From: Prevotella sp.
Lineage (GTDB): Bacteria > Bacteroidota > Bacteroidia > Bacteroidales > Bacteroidaceae
Length of the DNA stretch: 64,000 nucleotides
Assembly (NCBI GenBank): GCA_021636625.1
Contig: JAJWLX010000007.1
Span: forward strand, 36,377 to 100,376
Direction: 5' to 3'
The notes below the pieces were generated by a model. The model did no database searches and was not told the DNA's origin. It saw only the letters and a program-made list of their open reading frames with translations. The position numbers and the translations under genes were made by a program. This document shows, piece by piece, positions 45,452 through 54,072 of the stretch. Within the stretch, counting starts at the first letter, position 1. Each line of letters begins with the position of its first letter.

Positions 45452-46305
45452 TGAAAGTACTGGATATAAAAGGAATCATCTTTGATTATGGTGGCACGCT
45501 CGATACCAGGGGCGACCACTGGTCGGAAGTGCTGTGGCAGGGCTACGAGCACTTCGGCATCGGCGTGGCTGATGACGAGGAAGTAGAGTCAGGAGTAAGT
45601 ATCCACAAGCAGGCGTTTCGCGATGCCTACGTATATGGTGAGCGAGCACTGGCTGTGAATCCCATCGTGACTCCCGATTTCCATTTTGAGGATATTCTCA
45701 GAGAAAAACTGATCCTGGAATTGAATTTCCTGGCAGGAAAGGAATTGCTGGAGACAGGAAAGGATGATTCTGAGAAACAGGCGAAGCTTGGGAATCCCGG
45801 AAAAGATTCTGATGCTTCATCAGAAAGCCTTTTCCTCTCCCTTTCTGATTCTGAAATTCATCAGATAGCAGTGGATATGGCTCGCTATATCAATGCCAAG
45901 ACCCTTGCTCTTCTGAATGAAAACAAGCAGGTGTTGGAGCATCTGAAGCAGAAGGGTTATCCAATGGTGCTGGTTTCCAATTTCTACGGCAACATCAATC
46001 AGGTATTGAAGGATGCAGGAATTGATGGCTATTTCGAGGACGTGATAGAATCGGCAGTAGTGGGGGTGCGCAAGCCTAACCCAGCCATCTTCGCCCTCGG
46101 AGTCTGTGCCCTCGATCTTCCTGCCTCCCAGGTGCTGGTAGTGGGCGATACCTATGGCAAGGATATCATTCCTGCCCACAAGCTGGGTTGCCACACCCTA
46201 TGGATCAAGGGATTGCAGTGGGAAGAGAAGAAGGTGGATGAATCCATCCCCGATGGCATCATCAAGAAACTCTCTGAGATGGAGGAATTTCTGAAAATCT
46301 CATAA
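45451..46305 (+). CDS. HAD-superfamily hydrolase with non-standard motif I
   Basis: A 284-residue HAD protein. Motif I is IIFDYGGTLDT, motif II MVLVSNFYGN, motif III GVRKPNPAIF with the conserved Lys, and motif IV VVGDTYGKDI. The nucleophile D12 is present, but position +2, normally Asp (general acid), is Gly14. Some HAD enzymes of the HDHD3/YjjG branch show this, but it makes simple phosphatase activity uncertain. In a phosphatidylinositol-like pathway a phosphatase would remove the head-group phosphate; that role is inferred from context only. Residues 90-125 are a charged insert rich in Asp, Lys and Ser. Confidence 0.8.
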   Translation: MKVLDIKGIIFDYGGTLDTRGDHWSEVLWQGYEHFGIGVADDEEVESGVSIHKQAFRDAYVYGERALAVNPIVTPDFHFEDILREKLILELNFLAGKELLETGKDDSEKQAKLGNPGKDSDASSESLFLSLSDSEIHQIAVDMARYINAKTLALLNENKQVLEHLKQKGYPMVLVSNFYGNINQVLKDAGIDGYFEDVIESAVVGVRKPNPAIFALGVCALDLPASQVLVVGDTYGKDIIPAHKLGCHTLWIKGLQWEEKKVDESIPDGIIKKLSEMEEFLKIS

Positions 46306-46328
46306 AAAACTGAAATATATAATAGGTT

Positions 46329-46362
46329 TTTGCAGCTATTTACGAATAATGTTATAACTTTG
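46329..46362 (+). promoter_or_regulatory. Promoter of the DUF5686 gene
   Basis: TTTG (46329-46332) and TAACTTTG (46355-46362) separated by 22 bases, slightly wider than the usual 19-20. It leaves a leader of about 60 bases. Confidence 0.65.
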
Positions 46363-46423
46363 CAGCCTGAAAGTAGAGAATGATTAATAATGGGCGCAAG
46401 GCCCCTATATATATAATAAGGTA

Positions 46424-48976
46424 ATGAAAGGTATAAGAAAATTGTATTTGGTGCTCGTCCTCCTGGTGGTTTCTACACTCCAGATGATGGCGCAGCAGAA
46501 GATAACAGGTCGTGTCATCGACGATGACGGCTTTGCCGTATCGTATGCAAGCGTGCAGTACAAGGGACACAAGATTGCCGTTTCCAGTGATGGAGAAGGT
46601 AAGTTTACCATCGAGAAGAAGCCGGGACTGATGCTTACCGTCAGCGCTCTGAGCTACAAGACCACAACGGTCAAGGTAGATGAGAAAACCAGCTTCCTCG
46701 AGATCAAGCTCAAGGATGATTCTCACAAGCTGGGAGAAGTAGTGGTGAAATCGAAGAAGGGAAGATACAAACGCAAGGATAACCCTGCCGTGGAACTCAT
46801 GCGACGTGTCATCGCTGCCAAGAAAAAGAGCGACCTCAGCAACTATGATTATTATCAGTATGATAAATATCAGAAGATCACCCTCGCACTCAATGATATC
46901 ACCAAAGAACAGATGGAGGGCAAGTTCTTCAGCAAGCGACAGTATCTCCTCGACCAGGTAGAGCTTTCGCCTTACAACGGCAAGCTTACCCTGCCGGTAA
47001 GTATCGATGAGACCGTTTCGCAGCACGTTTACCGCAAGGACCCGAAGAGCGAAAAGGATATCATCAAGGGTCAGCAGAGCAATGGTATCGGACAGGTAAT
47101 CCAGACCGGAGAAATCCTGAATACAGCCATCAAGGATGTCTTTACCGATGTGGATATCTATGATGACTACGTGCGACTGCTCCAGTATCCGTTCCCGTCT
47201 CCGCTGGGCAGAACTGCCATCAGCTTCTATCATTATTATATAGAAGATACGGTGTATGTGAACCGCGACCTCTGCTATCATCTGCAGTTTATCCCAGCCA
47301 ACAGTCAGGACTTCGGATTCCGAGGCGAGCTTTATGTGCTTGCCGACAGTACCCTGCACGTCAAGAAATGTAATCTCTACATGCCTCACAACTCAGCCGT
47401 CAACTGGGTGAAGGATATGAAGATTGAGCAGGAATATACCAAGCTCGACAATGGCGAGTGGGTGCTCACCAAGGATGATATGATAGCAGAGATGCACATG
47501 AACAAGCTGCTGCAGGACCTGCTGGTGGTGCGCAACACCCGAATCACCGATTACGCCTTCGACCCTCTGCCGAAGATGCTCTTCAAGGGCAAGGCAAAGG
47601 TAAGGCATGATATGGATGCGATGAACCGTGATGAGGCTTACTGGAACAAGTACCGGCAGGTGGATCTCACCAAGAGTGAGTCTTCGATGGACAGTTTCAT
47701 CCACCGTATGGAGAATTCCAAGGGATTCAAGTACATCATCTTCGGCGTCAAGGCGCTCATGGAGAACTATGTAGAGATAGGAAGCGGAGGAAAGGATGGC
47801 AGAAAGAGCCTCTTCGACCTCGGACCTATCAACACCTTCCTCTCCAACAACTACGTGGATGGCGTGCGCCTGCGTCTGGCAGCCCGCACCATGGCGGCAC
47901 TCAATCCTCACTTCTTCTGGGATGGATATGGTGCCTACGGTACGAAGAGCCATAACTGGTACTACGGTCATCTCTTCACCTATTCGCTCAACAAGAAAAA
48001 AAACAGTCCGTTCGAATTCCCGATGCGTAAGTTCGTCTTCGAGATTGGTCACGATATCACTTCTCCATCCGATGACAACCTGCTGCACAACAAGGATAAC
48101 TTCTTCATGACCATCCGTGCCGCTACGCAGGACCAGATGTATCTCTATCAGCGACAGAAGTTCAGCTTCGTCTATGAGACCGACTGGGGACTCCGCTTCG
48201 ATGCGGGAATGAGATGGCAGAGCAACCGCACCGTGGGCAATCTGCATTATTTCAAGGTGAACACGGGCGAGGAAGTAAAGAAAATACGCACCACTGAGGC
48301 ATCTGTGGGCATCGACTACAACCCGGGTGTTACCTATGTCAACACCAAGCAGCAGCGATTGCCTATCAATCTTGACAGTCCTGAGCTTACCCTCCGCCAT
48401 TCCATGGGTCTTGACGGATTCATGGGCGGTCAGTATCAGAGCAACCTCACCACGCTGGGTATCTACAAGCGCCAGTGGCTGGGCAGCTTCGGATATGTGG
48501 ATTTCAACATCGTGGGCAAGATGCAGTGGAACAAGGTGCCATTCACCATGCTCGTCCAGCCACCAGTCAACCTCTCCATTTTCGAGCAGGAGGCAACCAT
48601 CAGTATGATGAAAGACTGGGAGTTCCTGAGCGACCGCCAGCTCTTCTGGTCGGTAGCCTGGGATATGAACGGCAAGCTTCTCAACCGCATTCCGCTCATC
48701 AAGAAGCTGAAGTGGCGCGAGTATGTAGCCGTGAAGGGAGTGTGGGGACAGCTCACCGACAAGAACAATCCGGTGAAGAATACATCGGATGACGTGATCT
48801 TCAAGTTCCCTAACAACTCCTATACCTTCGGCAACACGCCATATTGGGAGGTGGTAGCCGGTGTGCACAACATCTTCAAATTCTTCGGAATCGATTATGT
48901 GCGCCGTATCAACTACCTGAATCATGCCAATGTAGATAAGTGGGGCATCCGAATGGGATTCCTTATGTCATTCTAG
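46424..48976 (+). CDS. DUF5686 outer-membrane protein with carboxypeptidase-like regulatory domain
   Basis: An 850-residue exported protein. Signal peptide (LYLVLVLLVVSTLQMMAQ), then a carboxypeptidase-regulatory-like domain (QKITGRVIDDDGFAVSYASV), as at the start of many TonB-dependent receptors, then DUF5686, with alternating beta strands that suggest an outer-membrane barrel, ending in a terminal aromatic/Phe strand (GIRMGFLMSF). There is no plug domain, so it is not a classic TonB receptor. Function unknown. Ends before a strong terminator. Confidence 0.88.
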   Translation: MKGIRKLYLVLVLLVVSTLQMMAQQKITGRVIDDDGFAVSYASVQYKGHKIAVSSDGEGKFTIEKKPGLMLTVSALSYKTTTVKVDEKTSFLEIKLKDDSHKLGEVVVKSKKGRYKRKDNPAVELMRRVIAAKKKSDLSNYDYYQYDKYQKITLALNDITKEQMEGKFFSKRQYLLDQVELSPYNGKLTLPVSIDETVSQHVYRKDPKSEKDIIKGQQSNGIGQVIQTGEILNTAIKDVFTDVDIYDDYVRLLQYPFPSPLGRTAISFYHYYIEDTVYVNRDLCYHLQFIPANSQDFGFRGELYVLADSTLHVKKCNLYMPHNSAVNWVKDMKIEQEYTKLDNGEWVLTKDDMIAEMHMNKLLQDLLVVRNTRITDYAFDPLPKMLFKGKAKVRHDMDAMNRDEAYWNKYRQVDLTKSESSMDSFIHRMENSKGFKYIIFGVKALMENYVEIGSGGKDGRKSLFDLGPINTFLSNNYVDGVRLRLAARTMAALNPHFFWDGYGAYGTKSHNWYYGHLFTYSLNKKKNSPFEFPMRKFVFEIGHDITSPSDDNLLHNKDNFFMTIRAATQDQMYLYQRQKFSFVYETDWGLRFDAGMRWQSNRTVGNLHYFKVNTGEEVKKIRTTEASVGIDYNPGVTYVNTKQQRLPINLDSPELTLRHSMGLDGFMGGQYQSNLTTLGIYKRQWLGSFGYVDFNIVGKMQWNKVPFTMLVQPPVNLSIFEQEATISMMKDWEFLSDRQLFWSVAWDMNGKLLNRIPLIKKLKWREYVAVKGVWGQLTDKNNPVKNTSDDVIFKFPNNSYTFGNTPYWEVVAGVHNIFKFFGIDYVRRINYLNHANVDKWGIRMGFLMSF

Positions 48977-48989
48977 GAAAGATAAAACA

Positions 48990-49020
48990 GGGAGAACATA
49001 GCCTTTTGCTATGTTCTCCC
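48990..49020 (+). terminator. Terminator after the DUF5686 gene
   Basis: GGGAGAACATAG (48990-49001), 7-base loop, exact complement (49009-49020), followed by TTCAT. Perfect 12-bp stem. Confidence 0.85.
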
Positions 49021-49077
49021 TTCATAAAAGTTTGGTCATAAAAGAGTATATACAACATAAAAGAAGGAGAATTGCTT

Positions 49078-49716
49078 ATGAAGATTCTATTGGCAGATAA
49101 GCAGGATATCACGCGTGCCGGACTGATATACGTGATAGAGAAAATGGAAGGATTGGAAACCAAGTATGTGGAAGACAAGACAGAGCTGATGCTTGCCTTG
49201 CGTGAAAACGAAGATACGGTGGTGATACTCGATTACACGCTTTTCGATATCAATGATTCCGCCGAACTGCTCATTCTCAACCAGCGCTTTCCCTATACCC
49301 GATGGCTGCTGTTCTGCGAAGACCTGAGTGCCGATTTCGTACGTGTGCTCATCGCCAGCAGCAGTATGTTCAGCGTGCTCCTGAAGGAGAGTCCGCTGAT
49401 GGAAATCAAGGAGGCGATACGCTTCTGCGTGGACAGCAAGCGTTTTGTCTGCCAGCGAATGATGGAGGTGCTCCTTACTCCGCCGCAGGAAGTAGAAGAA
49501 AAGGTGAATCTCACCAAGACCGAAACCGAGATTCTCAAGGATATCGCCCTGGGTATGACAACCAAGGAAATCGCCGAGAAGCGTTTCTCCAGTTTCCATA
49601 CCGTGAATACCCACCGGAAGAATATCTTCAGAAAGCTCGGTGTGAACAACGTGCACGAAGCAACAAAGTATGCACTTCGCGCCGGACTGGTAGATTCTGC
49701 GGAATATTATATTTAA
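49078..49716 (+). CDS. LuxR/NarL-type response regulator
   Basis: About 212 residues from ATG 49078 (MKILLADKQDITRAGLIYVI); the frame opens at TTG 49072. The receiver domain has the acidic pocket LLADKQD and the phosphoacceptor D52 in VVILDYTLFD. The C-terminal helix-turn-helix (LTKTETEILKDIALGMTTKE, then SFHTVNTHRKNIFRKLGV) is of the GerE/LuxR type. No sensor kinase is adjacent, so it is an orphan regulator in this window. Target genes unknown. Confidence 0.92.
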   Translation: MKILLADKQDITRAGLIYVIEKMEGLETKYVEDKTELMLALRENEDTVVILDYTLFDINDSAELLILNQRFPYTRWLLFCEDLSADFVRVLIASSSMFSVLLKESPLMEIKEAIRFCVDSKRFVCQRMMEVLLTPPQEVEEKVNLTKTETEILKDIALGMTTKEIAEKRFSSFHTVNTHRKNIFRKLGVNNVHEATKYALRAGLVDSAEYYI

Positions 49717-49723
49717 AAAAAAT

Positions 49724-49753
49724 GCTTCAGATTGTCTCCCGACATTCTGAAGC
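49724..49753 (+). terminator. Terminator after the response regulator
   Basis: GCTTCAGATTGTC, TCCC loop, GACATTCTGAAGC (one T-T mismatch), followed by TTTTTC. Standard intrinsic terminator. Confidence 0.9.
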
Positions 49754-49864
49754 TTTTTCATTTCTAACTAACTTATTATCAACTATTCATTACTTTTCGT
49801 GCTGCAAAATTACAAGTATTTTTAGAAATATGTGCTATATTTGCTAAAAAAACACACGTAAACG

Positions 49865-49895
49865 TTTGCAATTCGGAATAAAAATAGTATCTTTG
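49865..49895 (+). promoter_or_regulatory. Promoter of the lacI-type gene with an AAACGTTT operator-like core
   Basis: TTTG (49865-49868), 19 bases, TATCTTTG (49888-49895). The -33 box lies inside GTAAACGTTTGC (49858-49869); the AAACGTTT palindrome is typical of LacI-family operators, so the regulator may repress itself here. A second possible box, TATATTTG, lies at 49836-49843. Confidence 0.75.
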
Positions 49896-49943
49896 CAGTA
49901 ATTTTGATGCAATATCGCACCATACATAACTAACTTATTATAC

Positions 49944-50969
49944 ATGAAGCAGCGTAGAACATCATTAAAGGACCTTGCAGATAAGCTTGGTGTCAGTATA
50001 GCTACCGTTTCCAGAGCATTGCGAAACAGCCATGAAGTAGGAGAGGAGATGACCCAGAAGGTGAAGCAGCTCGCCAAGGAGCTGAACTATCGCCCGAATC
50101 CCTTCGCCCAGAGTCTCCGTAAGGAAGCTCCGAGGGTGATTGGTGTCATCGTCCCAAATCTCGTGACTCACTATTATGCCGCAGTCCTCGATGGCATCGA
50201 AGACTATGCCTCCAAGCTGGGCTATTCCGTTATCAGTGCCAACAGTCATGAAGACCATGAGCGCGAGGCGCAGGCTCTGGATAACTTTCTCAATATGCAT
50301 GTAGAGGGTATCATCGCCTGTCTGGCGCAGGACACCACCGACTATTCTCACTTTGAGCAGCTCCACAAGATGGGGGTGCCCCTGGTATTCTTTGCTCGCT
50401 GCTGTCTGGAGGACATGTTCTCGCAGGTGGTGGGAAATGGTGATGTGGCGGCTCAGGAGGCCACCCAGCACATGATAGAAACCGGTTCGCGCCGTGTGGC
50501 TTTCATCGGCGGGCCCAACCATCTCGATATGGTGCGCCGCCGCAAGCACGGTTATCTCGAAGCGCTCCGCGAGAACCGCATTCCTATCGACCGCGACCTG
50601 GTGGTATGCGACAAGATAGATTTCGACGTAGCACGCAATGCCACGCTCCGACTCCTGGAAGGTGAGAATCCGCCTGATGCCATCCTCGCCTTCAATGATA
50701 TCATCACCTATGCAGCCTTCGATGCCATCAAGTCGAAAGGTCTGCGCATTCCGGAAGATGTGGCTATCATCGGATTCACCGATGGGGATACTGCCGCCTT
50801 CGTAACACCTCGCCTCACCGCCATCATGGACCAGGCACACGTGCAGGGCACCAAAGCCTGCCAGCTCCTGATGAAGAGCATCAATGGCGATGAGAAAATA
50901 TACAAGGAGGTGGTGCCGATGATTCTCAAGATACGTGAAAGTTCGGAAAAGAATCTCGTGAAGAAATAG
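49944..50969 (+). CDS. LacI-family transcriptional regulator
   Basis: A 341-residue DNA-binding regulator. Helix-turn-helix plus hinge at 5-60 (SLKDLADKLGVSIATVSRAL), then a periplasmic-binding-protein-like sugar-sensing domain (VIGVIVPNLVTHYYAAVLDG; ending AIIGFTDGDTAAFVTPRLTA). It is followed 41 bases later by GH31 and GH2 genes on the same strand, so it is the probable controller of that glycan-use unit, responding to a sugar released by those enzymes. Confidence 0.95.
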   Translation: MKQRRTSLKDLADKLGVSIATVSRALRNSHEVGEEMTQKVKQLAKELNYRPNPFAQSLRKEAPRVIGVIVPNLVTHYYAAVLDGIEDYASKLGYSVISANSHEDHEREAQALDNFLNMHVEGIIACLAQDTTDYSHFEQLHKMGVPLVFFARCCLEDMFSQVVGNGDVAAQEATQHMIETGSRRVAFIGGPNHLDMVRRRKHGYLEALRENRIPIDRDLVVCDKIDFDVARNATLRLLEGENPPDAILAFNDIITYAAFDAIKSKGLRIPEDVAIIGFTDGDTAAFVTPRLTAIMDQAHVQGTKACQLLMKSINGDEKIYKEVVPMILKIRESSEKNLVKK

Positions 50970-51010
50970 ACTAGTATAACAATTTTATAAACTCTAAAAA
51001 AACAAACTAA

Positions 51011-53965
51011 ATGAAACCAACCAAGACATTATTAGTTTCGGCTGCATTGATTCTGGGCGCTATGGGTGCCCAGGCAGCTGATTTTGTCCAGAATGGTAAT
51101 TATCTTACCGTACAGTTGAAACAGCATCAGAACTATGGTCCGTCGCAAATCCGCCTCCAGGTGGTCAGCGACCGCATCATCCGTGTGCAGGCTACTGCCG
51201 AGCAGAGCTTCCGCAACAAGCAGAGTCTCATCATCGTGCCTCAGAACTCCAAGGCGAAGTACAAGGTGGAGGAGCAGGGCGATGACCTCATCATCACCAC
51301 CGCTGCCATGCGTGCCGTGCTGAACGAGGCTACCGGACAGATTACCTTCTATGATCTCAAGGATCAGGTACTGTTGAAAGAGGTGGCACAGGGAGGAAAG
51401 ACCTTCAAGCCTTTCACCGTGCCCGACCGTGAAATCGGTGTGGATATCGCCAAGGTACCCGAGGCACAGAAGCACGGATGGTCATGGCGTGCCCTCTTCG
51501 ATTCGCCAGACAATGAAGCCTTCTATGGACTCGGTCAGCACCAGAGCGAAGAGCTCAACATGAAGGGCAAGAACGAAGACCTCTTCCAGTATAATACCAA
51601 GGTGAGCGTGCCTTTCGTCATCTCCAACAAGAACTACGGCATCCTCTGGGATTCCTATTCCTACAGCCGATGGGGTAATCCGGACGATTATCTCCAGCTG
51701 AACCGTGCCTTCAAGCTCTACGACAAGGACGGTAAGGAAGGACAGCTCACCGGTACTTATGTGGATAAGAACGGACAGAAGATAGTTCGTGGCGAGGACA
51801 GCATCTACTTTGAATATGCCATGCCGGAGACTTCTGAAATCTGCAATCAGACCGATAAGGGAGGCATTCAGAACCTGCCTAAGGGCTTTGCGCTGAATGG
51901 CTCCAAGGTGGTTTACGAGGGATATGTAGAGGCGCCAACCAACAGCTTCTATCAGTTTATCCTCTACTATGCCGGCTATATGAAGATCTATATCGACGGC
52001 AAGCTGGTGGTGCCTGAGCGCTGGCGTACCGCCTGGAATCCGAATTCCTATAAGTTTGAGACAGCCATTCCGAAGGGCAAGAAGACCCCTATCCGCATCG
52101 AATGGCAGCCGGATGGTGATGTTTCCTACTGCGGACTCCGTGTGGCTGCCCCACGTTCTGAGGCTGAGAAAAACCAGCTGAGCATCTGGAGCGAGATGTC
52201 GCCGGATATGGATTACTACTTCATCGCCGGAAAGAATATGGACGAGGTAATCTCGGGCTATCGCACCCTTACCGGCAAGGCACCGGTATATCCTAAGTGG
52301 GTGCTCGGTTTCTGGCAGAGCCGCGAGCGCTATCAGAGCAGCAAGGATATCGAGGAGAACATGAAGAAGTTTCGCGACCTGAAGATTCCGGTGGATAACA
52401 TCGTACAGGACTGGAACTACTGGAAGCTGGATTCATGGGGAAGCCACGAGTTTGAGTCGGCTCGCTATCCGAACCCTCAGGCGATGCTCGACAGCGTGCA
52501 CGCCCTGCATGGAAGATTCATGATTTCGGTTTGGCCGAAGTTCTATGATACCGTGAAGAATTACAAGGAACTGGATGCCAAGGGCTGGATGTATCACCAG
52601 GCTATCAAGGATGATATCCACGACTGGCTCGGTTTCCGCGGCTCCTTCTATGATGCCTACGATGCCGGAGCCAGAAAGATGTTCTGGCGACAGATGGATG
52701 AGAATCTCTATACCAAGTATAAGTTCGGTATCGATGCCTGGTGGATGGATGCTTCTGAGCCGAACGTGCGCGACTGCACGCCGATGTGGTACCGCAAGGC
52801 GCTCTCCGGTCCTACCGCCCTGGGTACATCTACCGAGTATTTCAATGCCTACAGCATCGTGAATGCCGACGCCATCTACAATGGTCAGCGCAGCGTGAAC
52901 CCTAACCAGCGTGTCTTCCTCCTCACCCGTTCGGGCTTTGCAGGCGAACAGCGCTACAGCACCGCTACCTGGTCGGGCGACATCGCTACCCGCTGGGAGG
53001 ATATGCGTGCGCAGATGACTGCCGGATTGAACTATTCCATGGCAGGTCTTCCTTTCTGGGGAATGGACCAGGGTGGTTTCTGTGTAGAAAACCGCTATGT
53101 AGCAGCCCAGCAGGAGTTTGACAAGAATGGTACCGAGAATGCCGATTTGAAGGAATGGAGAGAGTTGCAGGCTCGCTGGAACCAGTTTGGCTGTTTTGTT
53201 CCGCTCTATCGTGCCCACGGTCAGTGGCCGTTGCGTGAGGTGTGGAACATCGCTCCAGCCGATCATCCTGCCTACAAGACCATCGTAGCTTACGACAAGC
53301 TCCGCTATCGCCTGATGCCTTATCTCTACAGTATGGCGGGTATGGTGCATCTCAAGGATTACACCATGATGCGCGGACTGGTGATGGATTTCAATGGCGA
53401 TGAGAAGGTGTTGGATATCAAGGACCAGTGGATGTTCGGTTCTGCCCTGATGGCTTGTCCGGTAGGCGAGTATCAGAAGTATTCACGCGAAGTCTATCTG
53501 CCTAAGCAGAAGGGCTGGTACGATTTCTATACCGGAGCATATCATGCGGGCGGTCAGACCATCGTGGCTGATGCACCATACGATAAGATTCCTGTCTTCA
53601 TCCCAGAGGGTGCCATCCTTCCGATAGGTCCTGAGATGCAGTGGAGTGATGAGAAGAAGCCGGAGTTGATCGACCTCTATGTCTATGCCGGCAAGGATGG
53701 CTCTTATACCTTGTACGAGGATGAGGGCACGAACTATAACTACGAGAAGGGCAAGTATGCTGTAATCGATTTCAAGTATAATGATGCCTTGAAGCAGGTA
53801 ACCATCGGTGCCCGCAAGGGTAGTTTCGACGGCATGCTCCAGAAGCGCCGCTTCAACATCATCCTGGTAGATCAGAAGAAGCAGCAGGGCGTGAATCTCG
53901 CCAAGTCGCCTAAGGGCAAGGTGGTGAAGTATTCTGGTCAGGCAATGACTGTAAAATTGAAGTAG
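51011..53965 (+). CDS. GH31 alpha-glycosidase with PA14 insert, exported
   Basis: A 984-residue enzyme with a signal peptide (LLVSAALILGAMGAQA). The GH31 N-terminal beta-sandwich is interrupted at about 225-375 by a PA14-like domain (FYQFILYYAGYMKIYIDGKL), which often binds glycan. The catalytic barrel has DAWWMDASEPN with nucleophile D580, and the acid/base region follows at TWSGDIATRW. This architecture is common in alpha-xylosidases acting on xyloglucan fragments, but alpha-glucosidase is possible. Acts in the periplasm. Part of the LacI-GH31-GH2 unit. Confidence 0.92.
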   Translation: MKPTKTLLVSAALILGAMGAQAADFVQNGNYLTVQLKQHQNYGPSQIRLQVVSDRIIRVQATAEQSFRNKQSLIIVPQNSKAKYKVEEQGDDLIITTAAMRAVLNEATGQITFYDLKDQVLLKEVAQGGKTFKPFTVPDREIGVDIAKVPEAQKHGWSWRALFDSPDNEAFYGLGQHQSEELNMKGKNEDLFQYNTKVSVPFVISNKNYGILWDSYSYSRWGNPDDYLQLNRAFKLYDKDGKEGQLTGTYVDKNGQKIVRGEDSIYFEYAMPETSEICNQTDKGGIQNLPKGFALNGSKVVYEGYVEAPTNSFYQFILYYAGYMKIYIDGKLVVPERWRTAWNPNSYKFETAIPKGKKTPIRIEWQPDGDVSYCGLRVAAPRSEAEKNQLSIWSEMSPDMDYYFIAGKNMDEVISGYRTLTGKAPVYPKWVLGFWQSRERYQSSKDIEENMKKFRDLKIPVDNIVQDWNYWKLDSWGSHEFESARYPNPQAMLDSVHALHGRFMISVWPKFYDTVKNYKELDAKGWMYHQAIKDDIHDWLGFRGSFYDAYDAGARKMFWRQMDENLYTKYKFGIDAWWMDASEPNVRDCTPMWYRKALSGPTALGTSTEYFNAYSIVNADAIYNGQRSVNPNQRVFLLTRSGFAGEQRYSTATWSGDIATRWEDMRAQMTAGLNYSMAGLPFWGMDQGGFCVENRYVAAQQEFDKNGTENADLKEWRELQARWNQFGCFVPLYRAHGQWPLREVWNIAPADHPAYKTIVAYDKLRYRLMPYLYSMAGMVHLKDYTMMRGLVMDFNGDEKVLDIKDQWMFGSALMACPVGEYQKYSREVYLPKQKGWYDFYTGAYHAGGQTIVADAPYDKIPVFIPEGAILPIGPEMQWSDEKKPELIDLYVYAGKDGSYTLYEDEGTNYNYEKGKYAVIDFKYNDALKQVTIGARKGSFDGMLQKRRFNIILVDQKKQQGVNLAKSPKGKVVKYSGQAMTVKLK

Positions 53966-53972
53966 TCTAATC

Positions 53973-54054
53973 TCCCACAGATGACACAGATTTCACAGAT
54001 TTTTTTATATTATCAGAAAAGATGAATTTGTGTAAATCTGTGCTATCTGTGGGA
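53973..54054. repeat. Inverted repeat of the ATCTGTGGGA family between GH31 and GH2
   Basis: TCCCACAGAT...CACAGATT on the left and AATTTGTGTAAATCTGTG...ATCTGTGGGA on the right form a long imperfect hairpin of about 29 bp. The same motif occurs singly at 60309-60340 and 63609-63627. It could weaken or end transcription between the two enzymes. A frame starting at 54022 lies inside it and is not used as the GH2 start. Confidence 0.8.
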
Positions 54055-54072
54055 TTTTTTATATTGATAGAA

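Noticed and set aside
54022..54072. Upstream start for the GH2 gene
   Set aside because: These codons lie in the ATCTGTGGGA hairpin repeat; the signal peptide begins at 54073.
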